From assembly GCA_015068525.1 (NCBI GenBank), contig SVKJ01000003.1, forward strand, positions 1-64,000: a stretch of 64,000 nucleotides of DNA. Reading direction: 5' to 3'. The stretch comes from Oscillospiraceae bacterium (lineage in GTDB: Bacteria; Bacillota; Clostridia; UMGS1840; HGM11507). The notes beneath the pieces were generated by a model that saw only the letters and a program-made list of their open reading frames with translations, was not told where the DNA came from and searched no databases. Shown here in pieces: positions 42,631-50,878 of the stretch. Both the position numbers and the translations under genes were made by a program. Position 1 is the stretch's first letter. Every line of letters starts with the position of its first letter.

Positions 42631-42822
42631 ATGAAAAAGAAACTTTATAAATCAAAAGAAGATAAAAAACTTTGTGGTGTTTGCGGAGGGATAGCCGAGT
42701 ACTTTGAACTGGATTCCACATTAGTTCGATTAGCGTGGATCGTTTTTACTCTTATGGGTGGTTCAGGGATTATCGGATATATTATTGCAGCACTTGTTAT
42801 GCCTGAATTGAAAGAAGAATAA
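42631..42822 (+). CDS. PspC domain protein
   Basis: A 63-residue PspC-family protein: KLYKSKEDKKLCGVCGGIAEYFELDSTLVRLAWIVFTL followed by a membrane helix. PspC proteins sense or stabilise membranes under stress; small stand-alone forms are common in Firmicutes. ATG 42631 with GGGGGT upstream; a longer open frame reading back into the repeat array is not supported. Confidence 0.88.
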   Translation: MKKKLYKSKEDKKLCGVCGGIAEYFELDSTLVRLAWIVFTLMGGSGIIGYIIAALVMPELKEE

Positions 42823-42866
42823 CTATTACTGTTAAAAATTTATAACATTAAAAGGAGAGATAGTAT

Positions 42867-44261
42867 ATGAAAAGAATAATAACTGTCTTAATTACGATTA
42901 TTGTTTTTATGACAACCACAGTATTTGCTGATGTAAATATTCCAAAAGAATTTATGGCATATCCGCAAAATTACACTGCATCATACAGTTTGTCAATGCA
43001 GATTGACGATAATACTGATATACGTGCTCTGTTTGATGAGATTTTTACAACAGATGATGCTATTTCAAATGCAATCGGAACTGACTTTATGTCTTTCTTA
43101 TCTGCTATGTTTGAATATGATGGTAATATATATCTTCAGGCAGATATGAGCAAGGACTTTAAAAAAATAAAATTATCAATGACTAATTCAACTAAGTTTT
43201 CTTCGGTAGTTTCGACTAATCTGAATTATACAGTTAATTCCAATGTAGGCATTTGGATGGACATGGATTTTTCTGATGAAACCAAACCTAAACTCGATTT
43301 AATTTTACAGTCACCTACATCAGATAAATACTACTCTATAAATGTAGGAAATTATATTACAAAGGAAGATATAGATTCTTTTTTGAATGTTTTTAATGCT
43401 GAATATATTAAAAAGTTTTATGAAGATCTTGCAGTTGCTTTTTATGAGAATGCGACTGTAAACAAAACAAACTATGGATGCAAGATTTCTATGGATAATG
43501 AAGGTTTTGTCCGCTATTTAGATGAAGTTGTTACACGAATTTCTGATGAGCAAATTACAGAAGATGAAGAGATTTCTTTTTCATTTAAAGATATGAACTT
43601 TTTGGGAAAAGACGGTATACAAGCTGATTATAGATTTAAAAACGGATATATTTACTTTTCTCAGGTAAGTGCAGATATAATGCTTGATATTTCAAGCATT
43701 ACAAAGGCAATCGGAGAAGAATGGCCATATAAATCATCTGGGAAAATAAATATTAAGATAAATGAAAAGATTGATTATACAAAAATAGATAAAACAGTGG
43801 TTGAGTATCCGTATATTAATGACGGCAACAGCATTTCTTTGAATAATTTATTTGAGGATGAAATGAACTCAAATGAATACGAAGATTATGAGTTTGAGTA
43901 TCCTTATTGGACTGCGAGTGCTTATTGTACTACTCTTCCTGTAATTGATGGCCAGTACTATGTTCCTCTTCGTGCCATTTTGGAGGACGGATATGCAGAA
44001 TCGGTTTTGATTGATTATAATAACGATGTAATCACAGCCACAAGTGAGTATTTTGATGGATTTAATACTCTTACGATGACCATTGGTTCAGATAAAGTTT
44101 ATTTAGATTCTGTTGAGCATACTATAGGTAAAGTGATTTTGATAGATGATGTTACATACGTAAATTCACGTTTGTTTACCGATGTGTTTGGATGGCAACT
44201 TACAGATATAACTCATGAATTGATAAGCGATACTTATTCTGTTACTTTTTATACTGAATAG
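42867..44261 (+). CDS. Secreted protein with C-terminal stalk (copper amine oxidase N-like) domain
   Basis: A 464-residue exported protein. Signal peptide residues 1-21 (cleavage after VFA). The central part (about 30-330) is beta-rich and repetitive in Asp/Tyr/Ser with no family recognised. The C-terminal 110 residues look like a copper amine oxidase N-terminal (stalk) domain: LPVIDGQYYVPLRAILE and VTYVNSRLFTDVFGW. Such domains often sit in cell-surface proteins of Clostridia. RBS AGGAGAG. Probably co-transcribed with the PspC gene. Confidence 0.75.
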   Translation: MKRIITVLITIIVFMTTTVFADVNIPKEFMAYPQNYTASYSLSMQIDDNTDIRALFDEIFTTDDAISNAIGTDFMSFLSAMFEYDGNIYLQADMSKDFKKIKLSMTNSTKFSSVVSTNLNYTVNSNVGIWMDMDFSDETKPKLDLILQSPTSDKYYSINVGNYITKEDIDSFLNVFNAEYIKKFYEDLAVAFYENATVNKTNYGCKISMDNEGFVRYLDEVVTRISDEQITEDEEISFSFKDMNFLGKDGIQADYRFKNGYIYFSQVSADIMLDISSITKAIGEEWPYKSSGKINIKINEKIDYTKIDKTVVEYPYINDGNSISLNNLFEDEMNSNEYEDYEFEYPYWTASAYCTTLPVIDGQYYVPLRAILEDGYAESVLIDYNNDVITATSEYFDGFNTLTMTIGSDKVYLDSVEHTIGKVILIDDVTYVNSRLFTDVFGWQLTDITHELISDTYSVTFYTE

Positions 44262-44306
44262 TATGTTGGAGTATTAAAAATACAATATAAAAACAAAAGA
44301 TAAATT

Positions 44307-46220
44307 ATGAATAACAAAAACTTATTTTTACCACTTACAACTGAAGAGATGAAACAAAGAGGGTGGAATGAGGTTGATTTTGTTCTGATATCAGCCGATG
44401 CCTATGTTGACCACCCTTCTTTTGCAAACGCAATAATTGGACGTGTTGTTTCCGATTTAGGCTTTAAAGTAGGAATTATTTCTCAACCTGACTGGAACAA
44501 TGATAACGCATTTAAAATATTCGGAAAACCCAAGTATGCATTTTTGATTTCAGGCGGTAACATTGACTCTATGGTTAATCACTATACGGTTAATAAGAAA
44601 AAAAGGAGTACCGATTCTTATTCGCCGGGAGGAAAAGCGGGGTTAAGACCTGATCGTCCTACAATTGTTTACTCAAACAAGATAAGGGGTATATATAAAG
44701 ATGTCCCAGTTATTGTAGGCGGGATTGAGGCGTCCTTAAGAAGATTTGCTCATTACGATTACTGGCAGGATAAGATAAAAAGGTCGGTGCTTTGTGACTC
44801 TCAGGCAGACCTTCTCATATATGGAATGGGAGAAAGAAGTATTAAAGAAATTGTTACCCGTCTTGGTAATGGCGAGAAGATTGAAAGTATAACCGATGTT
44901 AAAGGAACTTGCTATTTAACGAAGGATATATCAGGAATTGAAAATTATATAATGCTTCCTTCGTTTAATGAGGTTTGTGAGAGTAAAACAAAATATGCCA
45001 AATCAGTTAAACTTCAGTATGAAGAACATAATGCATATATAGGAAAAATTTTAATAGAGAAACAAAATGACAATCTTTATCTTGTTGAGAATCCACCGCA
45101 GAAAGTTCTTTCAAGGCAGGAACTTGATAAAGTATACTCACTTCCTTACCAAAGGAAATGGCATCCGTTATATGATAAAATGGGCGGAGTGCCTGCAATA
45201 GATGAGGTTAAGTTTTCTGTTATTTCCGAGCGGGGATGTTTTGGTGGGTGTAATTTTTGCTCACTTGCTTTCCATCAGGGGAGAGTTGTTTCTTCAAGGA
45301 GCGAAAAATCAATTATAAGTGAAGTCAAAAAGATAGTATATGACGAAGATTTTAAGGGATATATTCATGATGTCGGAGGTCCGACAGCAAATTTCAGATT
45401 TCCTGCCTGTGAAAAGCAATTGGAAAAGGGTGCATGTAAAAACAGGCAATGTTTAGCACCTACACCTTGTAAGAACTTAAAAGTATCTCACACTGAGTAT
45501 TTAAACCTTCTTCGTAAGATAAAAGAAATTGACGGTGTAAAAAAGGTGTTTATCCGTTCCGGAATTCGTTTTGATTATCTTATTTATGACAAGAATAACG
45601 AATTCTTTAAAGAACTTGTTTCAGACCATGTTTCGGGGCAACTTAAAGTAGCACCTGAACATTGTTCGAAAAATGTTTTGAATCTTATGGGTAAACCTGA
45701 AATTAAAGTATTTAATAAATTCAGGGAAAGGTTTTTTGATTATTCAAAAAAAGCAGGAAAAGAACAGTATATTGTTCCTTATCTTATGTCTTCTCATCCG
45801 GGAAGCAGTTTAAAAGATGCAATAATGCTTGCTGAGTATTTAAGGGATATAAATTATCAGCCTGAACAGGTTCAGGATTTCTATCCAACACCTGGTACAA
45901 TTTCTACCTGTATGTACTACACAGGGCTTAATCCTCTTAATATGGAAAAAGTATATGTTCCAAAATCATATAAAGAAAAAAACATGCAACGAGCACTCCT
46001 TCAATACAGAAAAAAAGAAAATTATGAAATTGTTAAGGAAGCGCTTACAATAGCAGGGCGAAAAGACCTTATCGGTTTTGATAAAAAATGCTTAATAAAG
46101 CCAAGAATTACAAATAATAAAAATGATATGAGGAGAAAAAAAGAAAATGAAAGCACAAATAATAAACGGAAAACAAGTCTCACAAAACATCAAAGAAAGA
46201 ATAAAAAAAGAGGTAAGTGA
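44307..46220 (+). CDS. YgiQ family radical SAM protein
   Basis: A 637-residue YgiQ protein: N-terminal FLPLTTEEMKQRGWNEVDFVLISADAYVDHPSF, then a radical SAM motif SERGCFGGCNFCS, and the extension with GKPEIKVFNKFRERF. The reaction is unknown. The last 24 codons, basic and low complexity, overlap the start of folD by 74 bases. No clear ribosome binding site precedes the ATG (only AAAGA), so translation may be weak. Confidence 0.9.
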   Translation: MNNKNLFLPLTTEEMKQRGWNEVDFVLISADAYVDHPSFANAIIGRVVSDLGFKVGIISQPDWNNDNAFKIFGKPKYAFLISGGNIDSMVNHYTVNKKKRSTDSYSPGGKAGLRPDRPTIVYSNKIRGIYKDVPVIVGGIEASLRRFAHYDYWQDKIKRSVLCDSQADLLIYGMGERSIKEIVTRLGNGEKIESITDVKGTCYLTKDISGIENYIMLPSFNEVCESKTKYAKSVKLQYEEHNAYIGKILIEKQNDNLYLVENPPQKVLSRQELDKVYSLPYQRKWHPLYDKMGGVPAIDEVKFSVISERGCFGGCNFCSLAFHQGRVVSSRSEKSIISEVKKIVYDEDFKGYIHDVGGPTANFRFPACEKQLEKGACKNRQCLAPTPCKNLKVSHTEYLNLLRKIKEIDGVKKVFIRSGIRFDYLIYDKNNEFFKELVSDHVSGQLKVAPEHCSKNVLNLMGKPEIKVFNKFRERFFDYSKKAGKEQYIVPYLMSSHPGSSLKDAIMLAEYLRDINYQPEQVQDFYPTPGTISTCMYYTGLNPLNMEKVYVPKSYKEKNMQRALLQYRKKENYEIVKEALTIAGRKDLIGFDKKCLIKPRITNNKNDMRRKKENESTNNKRKTSLTKHQRKNKKRGK

Positions 46221-47004
46221 ACTTAAGGATAAAGGCATAGTTCCTGGACTTGCAGTTGTAATAGTTGGAGATGATCCCGCATCAAGAGTATATGTTAATT
46301 CCAAGAAAAAAGCCTGCGAAGAACTTGGAATGTATTCAGTAGAATATGCACTATCAAGTGATACCACTCAAAAAGAACTGATTGATTTAGTAAATAAATT
46401 AAATGATGACGAAAAAATAAACGGAATTTTAGTTCAACTGCCATTGCCGAAACATCTTGATGAAAAACTTGTTATAAATACTATCAAGCCTGAAAAAGAT
46501 GTAGATGCATTTCATCCTGTAAATGTTGGTAAAATTATGATAGGAGATTTTAATTTTCTTCCATGCACACCTGCCGGAGTAATGGAACTTATTAAAGAAA
46601 CTGGTATTGAGATTGCCGGTAAAGAGTGTGTTATAATAGGCAGAAGTAATATTGTCGGAAAACCACAGGCTATGCTTATGCTTCATAAAAATGCAACAGT
46701 AACTATTTGCCATTCCAAAACAAAAGATTTAAAAGAAGTGGTTAAAAGAGCAGATATAGTTGTTGCAGCAGTTGGTGTTGCCAATATGGTAACAAAAGAC
46801 ATGATAAAAGAAGGTGCAGTTGTAATAGATGTCGGAATGAACAGACTTGAAAACGGCAAACTTTGCGGTGACGTTGATTTTGAAGGCGTAAGTGAAGTAG
46901 CATCGTTTATAACTCCTGTTCCGGGCGGAGTTGGTCCTATGACTATTGCAATGCTTATGGAAAATACTCTTACTTCAGCAAAACTGAAAGCAGGTCTTAT
47001 ATGA
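46147..47004 (+). CDS. folD: Bifunctional methylenetetrahydrofolate dehydrogenase/cyclohydrolase
   Basis: A 285-residue FolD with VGDDPASRVYVNSKKKACEELG (catalytic Lys), GILVQLPLPKHL, CTPAGVMELI and NAD(P)-binding GRSNIVGKPQA. Interconverts methylene- and formyl-tetrahydrofolate, giving formyl groups for the purine genes downstream (purN and AICAR formyltransferase). Starts within the end of ygiQ behind GAGGAG. Confidence 0.95.
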   Translation: MKAQIINGKQVSQNIKERIKKEVSELKDKGIVPGLAVVIVGDDPASRVYVNSKKKACEELGMYSVEYALSSDTTQKELIDLVNKLNDDEKINGILVQLPLPKHLDEKLVINTIKPEKDVDAFHPVNVGKIMIGDFNFLPCTPAGVMELIKETGIEIAGKECVIIGRSNIVGKPQAMLMLHKNATVTICHSKTKDLKEVVKRADIVVAAVGVANMVTKDMIKEGAVVIDVGMNRLENGKLCGDVDFEGVSEVASFITPVPGGVGPMTIAMLMENTLTSAKLKAGLI

Positions 47005-47243
47005 GAATAGATAAATATTTAAAAGTATCACGTCTTATAAAGAGGAGAACGGTTGCAAACGAAGCATGTGAACAGGGAAGAATAACTGTTAATGATAAAA
47101 TAGTTAAACCATCATATGATGTTAAAATAGGTGATGTTCTTTCTATTCGTTTTGGTGACAGGGTTGTAACAGTCCGTGTCACAGCAATTTCAGAACATGT
47201 TAAAAAAGATGAGGCTTCAAATATGTTTGAAGCAGTGCAGTAA
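47001..47243 (+). CDS. rqcP: S4-domain RNA-binding protein RqcP (YabO)
   Basis: An 80-residue S4 domain: MRIDKYLKVSRLIKRRTVANEACEQGRITVNDK. RqcP/YabO helps add alanine tails to stalled nascent chains in ribosome quality control with RqcH. It overlaps the folD stop by four bases. Precedes yabP, yabQ and divIC as in Bacillus. Confidence 0.93.
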   Translation: MRIDKYLKVSRLIKRRTVANEACEQGRITVNDKIVKPSYDVKIGDVLSIRFGDRVVTVRVTAISEHVKKDEASNMFEAVQ

Positions 47244-47259
47244 ATATATCATAAAAAAT

Positions 47260-47298
47260 CACTTCCTTAAATATACATTATTTAGGAGGTGCTTTTTT
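47260..47298 (+). promoter_or_regulatory. Terminator-like hairpin with yabP ribosome binding site in its 3' arm
   Basis: Stem with 5' arm 47260-47272 and 3' arm 47280-47291 (12 pairs, one bulge), then C and six T (47293-47298) directly before the ATG. The 3' arm contains AGGAGGTG, the ribosome binding site. It resembles the arrangement before the dacF-like gene. Confidence 0.72.
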
Positions 47299-47568
47299 AT
47301 GGCAGAGGAAATGCAAAAACAAAATATATCTTTAGAATCAAGAAGAAAACTAAGCATTACAGGTGTAAAAGAGGTAGAAAATTTTGATGATAATACAATA
47401 ACATTGATTACTGATTTGGGAACACTTTCTGTAAAGGGTAGTGAAATAAAAATCGAGAAACTTAATCTGGACTCAGGCGAGGTATCTGCAACAGGGGATT
47501 TTTACGCTTTTGAGTACATATCGGATGAAAACACAAAACGCACATTTTTCTCAAGAATGTTCAGGTAA
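47299..47568 (+). CDS. yabP: Sporulation protein YabP
   Basis: An 89-residue YabP/YqfC-family protein: LESRRKLSITGVKEVENFDDNTITLITDLGTLSVKG. It acts in spore coat or cortex assembly in Bacillus. The start at 47299, after AGGAGGTG, is used instead of an upstream ATG that would run through rqcP. Next to yabQ. Confidence 0.93.
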   Translation: MAEEMQKQNISLESRRKLSITGVKEVENFDDNTITLITDLGTLSVKGSEIKIEKLNLDSGEVSATGDFYAFEYISDENTKRTFFSRMFR

Positions 47569-47573
47569 AAAGT

Positions 47574-48059
47574 ATGGAGTTTACAGTTTTAGAACAGACA
47601 ATAGCTTTTCTTTATTCTTCTTTAACCGGTTTTACAGTGGGATTTATTTATGATTTTATAAGATGTTTTAAAAAGACATTTTTTAAAAGTAAGGTTATAT
47701 GGGATATTCTTGATGTAGTATTTGTGCTGATTTGTGCAGTTTTTTTGTTTTTCTCGTTTTATTCTATTTGTGGCTTAAGTTTCAGATTTTATCACATTTT
47801 AGGACTTGTTTTAGGCGGAATTGTATATTTTACATCAATAAATAGAATTATTTATAAGATTTTTGAAAAAATTTTAATTATTTTAAGAGAAATTTTAAAA
47901 ATACTCTTGTATCCTGTGAAATTTTTTAGTAAAATAGTATCAGGAATATTTTGTTGGATTATAAAAATAATAAAAATTCCGTTAAAGCATCTTAAATGTT
48001 TTATAATAAAATTTATATTAAACGTCAAGAATATAATTAAGAGAAAAAAGAAGGTATAA
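47574..48059 (+). CDS. yabQ: Spore cortex biosynthesis protein YabQ
   Basis: A 161-residue protein with three or four N-terminal membrane helices (FLYSSLTGFTVGFIYDFIRCFKKTF) and a Lys-rich C-terminal half, as in YabQ. Needed for spore cortex in Bacillus. Lies five bases after yabP. Confidence 0.88.
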   Translation: MEFTVLEQTIAFLYSSLTGFTVGFIYDFIRCFKKTFFKSKVIWDILDVVFVLICAVFLFFSFYSICGLSFRFYHILGLVLGGIVYFTSINRIIYKIFEKILIILREILKILLYPVKFFSKIVSGIFCWIIKIIKIPLKHLKCFIIKFILNVKNIIKRKKKV

Positions 48060-48064
48060 AGAAA

Positions 48065-48343
48065 ATGAAAATAAATGTTAAAAGATTTTCAGTGTTTCTT
48101 ATTGTAATTGCAACAATTTATGTAGGCGTTATGCACTATCAGGCTACTGTTGACAGTATAAATATAAAAAATGAAAAAGAGAAATATACATCTTTGATCG
48201 AAGAAGAAACTAAAAAAAATGAAGAGTATAAGAAGATTGAAGAAAATCTAAATACTGCAGATTCTTATGAGGCGATAGCCCGTGATGACCTTGGTATGTT
48301 AAAATCTGACGAAACTGTCTATATCAATCCTGAAACAAATTAA
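48065..48343 (+). CDS. divIC: Septum formation initiator DivIC
   Basis: A 92-residue single-pass protein: N-terminal membrane helix (about 7-23), then coiled coil NIKNEKEKYTSLIEEETKKNEEYKK, and C-terminal IARDDLGMLKSDETVYI, the DivIC/FtsB signature. Part of the division complex with FtsL and DivIB. Final gene of the rqcP-yabP-yabQ-divIC cluster. Confidence 0.92.
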   Translation: MKINVKRFSVFLIVIATIYVGVMHYQATVDSINIKNEKEKYTSLIEEETKKNEEYKKIEENLNTADSYEAIARDDLGMLKSDETVYINPETN

Positions 48344-48361
48344 AAAATTTGGAAAAAGTTG

Positions 48362-48390
48362 TTGACAAACATATATTTTTATGTTATTAT
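48362..48390 (+). promoter_or_regulatory. Sigma-A promoter for tRNA-Leu
   Basis: TTGACA (48362-48367), 17-base spacer, TATTAT (48385-48390), 29 bases ahead of the tRNA. Confidence 0.75.
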
Positions 48391-48419
48391 ATTCGAGTAG
48401 TCAATTTTGACTGCATTTT

Positions 48420-48508
48420 GCCGGAGTGGCGGAACTGGCAGACGCCCAGGACTTAAAATCCTGTGGGAGGTGACTCCCGTACCGGTTCGATTCCGGTTTC
48501 CGGCACCA
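48420..48508 (+). tRNA. tRNA-Leu (anticodon TAA)
   Basis: Acceptor stem GCCGGAG pairs with TTCCGGC. The anticodon arm is CAGGA-CTTAAAA-TCCTG, so the anticodon is TAA. A long variable arm (TGGGAGGTGACTCCCG region) marks the leucine class II shape. T-arm CCGG-TTCGATT-CCGG and encoded ACCA end. Own promoter and terminator, so an independent unit. Confidence 0.97.
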
Positions 48509-48510
48509 GA

Positions 48511-48541
48511 AAAAAGACTTGTCATTTGACAAGTCTTTTTT
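48511..48541 (+). terminator. Intrinsic terminator of tRNA-Leu
   Basis: AAAAAGACTTGTCA/TGACAAGTCTTTTT around a two-to-three-base loop, with six T at the 3' end. Confidence 0.92.
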
Positions 48542-48544
48542 CAG

Positions 48545-48712
48545 TTAAATCCGTTTAGCGACGGAATAAATCTGCTTTGCAGATGAAATCACTTTGTGAT
48601 GAAATCCGACTTTATCGGAATAAAAGACGGATTAAATTTTTTTTAAATCCGTCAGGTTTTGATTTCATCCAAACTTGTTTGGATTTCATCGTGCCTTGCA
48701 CGATTTCGTTAT
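48545..48712 (+). repeat. Mini-hairpin array D
   Basis: Hairpins ATCTGC-TTT-GCAGAT, ATCAC-TTT-GTGAT, CCGA/TCGG, GACGGATT/AATCCGTC, ATCCAAAC-TT-GTTTGGAT and CGTGC-CTT-GCACG. The word GATGAAATC recurs in the left half and GATTTCATC in the right half, so the two halves can pair. The gap between tRNA-Leu and purE (368 bases) is mostly this array, then a CTGTCAC/GTGACGG hairpin at about 48734-48751. Confidence 0.78.
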
Positions 48713-48793
48713 GATATACCATTATATTTAAACTGTCACAAAAGTGACGGCTTTTTTAAGTTAATTTTATTTATTTTTTCTTATTTTAATCTA

Positions 48794-48822
48794 TTGAAAT
48801 TTTATCGTATTTATGTTATTAT
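48794..48822 (+). promoter_or_regulatory. Candidate promoter of the purine operon
   Basis: TTGAAA (48794-48799), 17-base spacer, TATTAT (48817-48822), about 55 bases before purE. No purine riboswitch pattern is visible in the short leader. Confidence 0.6.
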
Positions 48823-48876
48823 ATATTATGATATATAATGCCATAAATATTTTTTAAAAATAAAAGGGGAAGAATT

Positions 48877-49383
48877 ATGAACAAAAATCCAAAAGTTGCT
48901 CTTATAATGGGCAGTGATTCAGATTATGAAGTATTAAAACCCGCAATTTCTTTCTTAAAAGAAAACGGTGTTATGGTTGAGTGCAACGTGATGAGTGCTC
49001 ACAGAACTCCTGATTTAGCAAAAGATTTTGCAAAGAATGCAGAAGATAACGGAATTGAGGTTATACTTGCAGCGGCTGGTATGGCAGCACATCTTCCGGG
49101 AGTGCTTGCTGCTTTTACAACCGTTCCTGTTATAGGTATTCCTGTTAAAGGGAAAGTTTTAGACGGTATGGATGCTCTTTACAGTATCGTTCAGATGCCG
49201 TCAGGAATTCCTGTTGCAACAGTTGGAATTGATAATTCGAAAAATGCGGCAATACTTGCAGTTCAGATTCTTTCTTTAAAATATCCTTATCTTAAAGAAA
49301 ATTTAAGAAAATTCAAAGAAGATATGAAAAACGAAGTAATTATGAAGAACGAAAGATTACAGGAAAAAATCAAAGCAGAATGA
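48877..49383 (+). CDS. purE: 5-(carboxyamino)imidazole ribonucleotide mutase
   Basis: A 168-residue class I PurE: IMGSDSDYEVLKPA, SAHRTPDLAKDFA and AAAGMAAHLPGVLA. Converts N5-CAIR to CAIR. RBS AAGGGGAAG. It leads the purine operon; no purK or purC gene follows in this window, which means those steps are encoded elsewhere. Confidence 0.96.
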   Translation: MNKNPKVALIMGSDSDYEVLKPAISFLKENGVMVECNVMSAHRTPDLAKDFAKNAEDNGIEVILAAAGMAAHLPGVLAAFTTVPVIGIPVKGKVLDGMDALYSIVQMPSGIPVATVGIDNSKNAAILAVQILSLKYPYLKENLRKFKEDMKNEVIMKNERLQEKIKAE

Positions 49384-49399
49384 TGAAGGGATAATACGA

Positions 49400-50860
49400 A
49401 TGAATACTTTTAATGCTAATGAATTTAATAAAATAAAAGAAGAATGCGGTGTTTTCGGTATATATTCAGGAGAAAAGGAACTTGATGTTGCCAGAATAAC
49501 AAATTTTGCCCTTTTTGCTTTGCAACACAGAGGGCAGGATAGTTGTGGTATTGCAGTAAATGATAACGGAACAATAGTTTATCATAAAAATGTCGGAACA
49601 GTTCCTGAAGTTTTTGATGATGTTATTTTAAATCATCTGTCAGGTCAGATCGCAGTGGGGCACGTTAGAGCCGCTACTGCTGACAGTAATTCAAGAGAAA
49701 ACGCACAACCGCTTGTAACAAAATATGTTAAGGGTACGTTAACACTTGCTCATAACGGGACACTTGTCAACGCCCGTTCTTTAAGAGAAGAATTAGAACA
49801 GTCGGGAGCACTTTTCCAAAGCACAACTGATACTGAAATTATCGCATATCTTATTGCAAAAGAAAGATTGTTTACTCATTCGGTAGAGGATGCAATAAAA
49901 AATATGCTTTCTAAAATTATAGGTGCATATGCCTTTGTTGTAATGTCTCCGTCAAAACTTATAGCGGTAAGAGACCCTCACGGTATGAAACCTCTGTGTC
50001 TTGGAAAATTGGGTAAATCTTATGTTGTAGCATCTGAAACAGTTGCATTTGATGCTATCGGTGCAGAATATGTAAGAGATGTCGAACCGGGCGAAATTGT
50101 TGTTATTACAAAAGACGGTGTTGATTCTATAAAACCTCTGAAAAAATGTGATACAAGCCTTTGTATATTTGAACATGTATATTTTGCAAGACCTGACAGT
50201 GTTATTGATGGTGCAAGTGTATATGCTTCAAGGAAAGAAGCGGGTAAATATCTTGCAAGGCAAAATCCTGTTGAAGCTGATGTCGTTATTGCTGCACCCG
50301 ACTCGGGAATTTCTGCTGCAATCGGTTACTCTCAGGAATCGGGAATACCATACGAAGTAGGTCTTATGAAGAATAGATATATTGCAAGAACATTTATTCA
50401 GCCTACTCAGGCGATGAGAGAAAATGCAGTAAGAATAAAACTTAACGCCATAAAAGAAGTTGTATCAGGAAAGAGAGTTATTTTGATTGACGACTCAATC
50501 GTAAGAGGGACAACCTCTAAAAGAGTTGTTGCTCTACTAAGAGAAGCAGGAGCAAAAGAAGTTCATATGAGAATAAGTTCACCACCATTTTTGTATCCTT
50601 GCTATTTTGGAACAGATGTTGGTTCTCAGGATGTTCTTGTTGCGGTTGACAAAACTTATGAAGAGATAAACGAACTTATCGGTACTGATTCTTTAGACTA
50701 CTTAAGTTTAGAAAATCTATTAAAAACTCCGATTGGTTCAAAATGTGGTTTCTGTACTGCTTGTTTTAATGGAAACTATCCTCTTGATATAAGCGAAGTG
50801 TCAAAAGAATCAGATTTTAAAGATGTTCATTTTATTAAAAAATTGCATATTGAAAAATAG
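49400..50860 (+). CDS. purF: Amidophosphoribosyltransferase
   Basis: A 486-residue PurF. The mature N-terminal nucleophile would be Cys15 in EECGVFGIYS after propeptide removal; glutaminase motif RGQDSCGIAV; PRPP-binding VILIDDSIVRGTTS. C-terminal GFCTACFNGNYP cysteines resemble the Fe-S ligands of the Bacillus enzyme. Catalyses the first committed step of purine synthesis. Confidence 0.96.
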   Translation: MNTFNANEFNKIKEECGVFGIYSGEKELDVARITNFALFALQHRGQDSCGIAVNDNGTIVYHKNVGTVPEVFDDVILNHLSGQIAVGHVRAATADSNSRENAQPLVTKYVKGTLTLAHNGTLVNARSLREELEQSGALFQSTTDTEIIAYLIAKERLFTHSVEDAIKNMLSKIIGAYAFVVMSPSKLIAVRDPHGMKPLCLGKLGKSYVVASETVAFDAIGAEYVRDVEPGEIVVITKDGVDSIKPLKKCDTSLCIFEHVYFARPDSVIDGASVYASRKEAGKYLARQNPVEADVVIAAPDSGISAAIGYSQESGIPYEVGLMKNRYIARTFIQPTQAMRENAVRIKLNAIKEVVSGKRVILIDDSIVRGTTSKRVVALLREAGAKEVHMRISSPPFLYPCYFGTDVGSQDVLVAVDKTYEEINELIGTDSLDYLSLENLLKTPIGSKCGFCTACFNGNYPLDISEVSKESDFKDVHFIKKLHIEK

Positions 50861-50878
50861 AATTAAAGGAGATATATT

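Noticed and set aside
48823..48876. Purine riboswitch before purE
   Set aside because: The leader after the candidate promoter is about 50 bases and lacks the aptamer's conserved three-way junction pattern.
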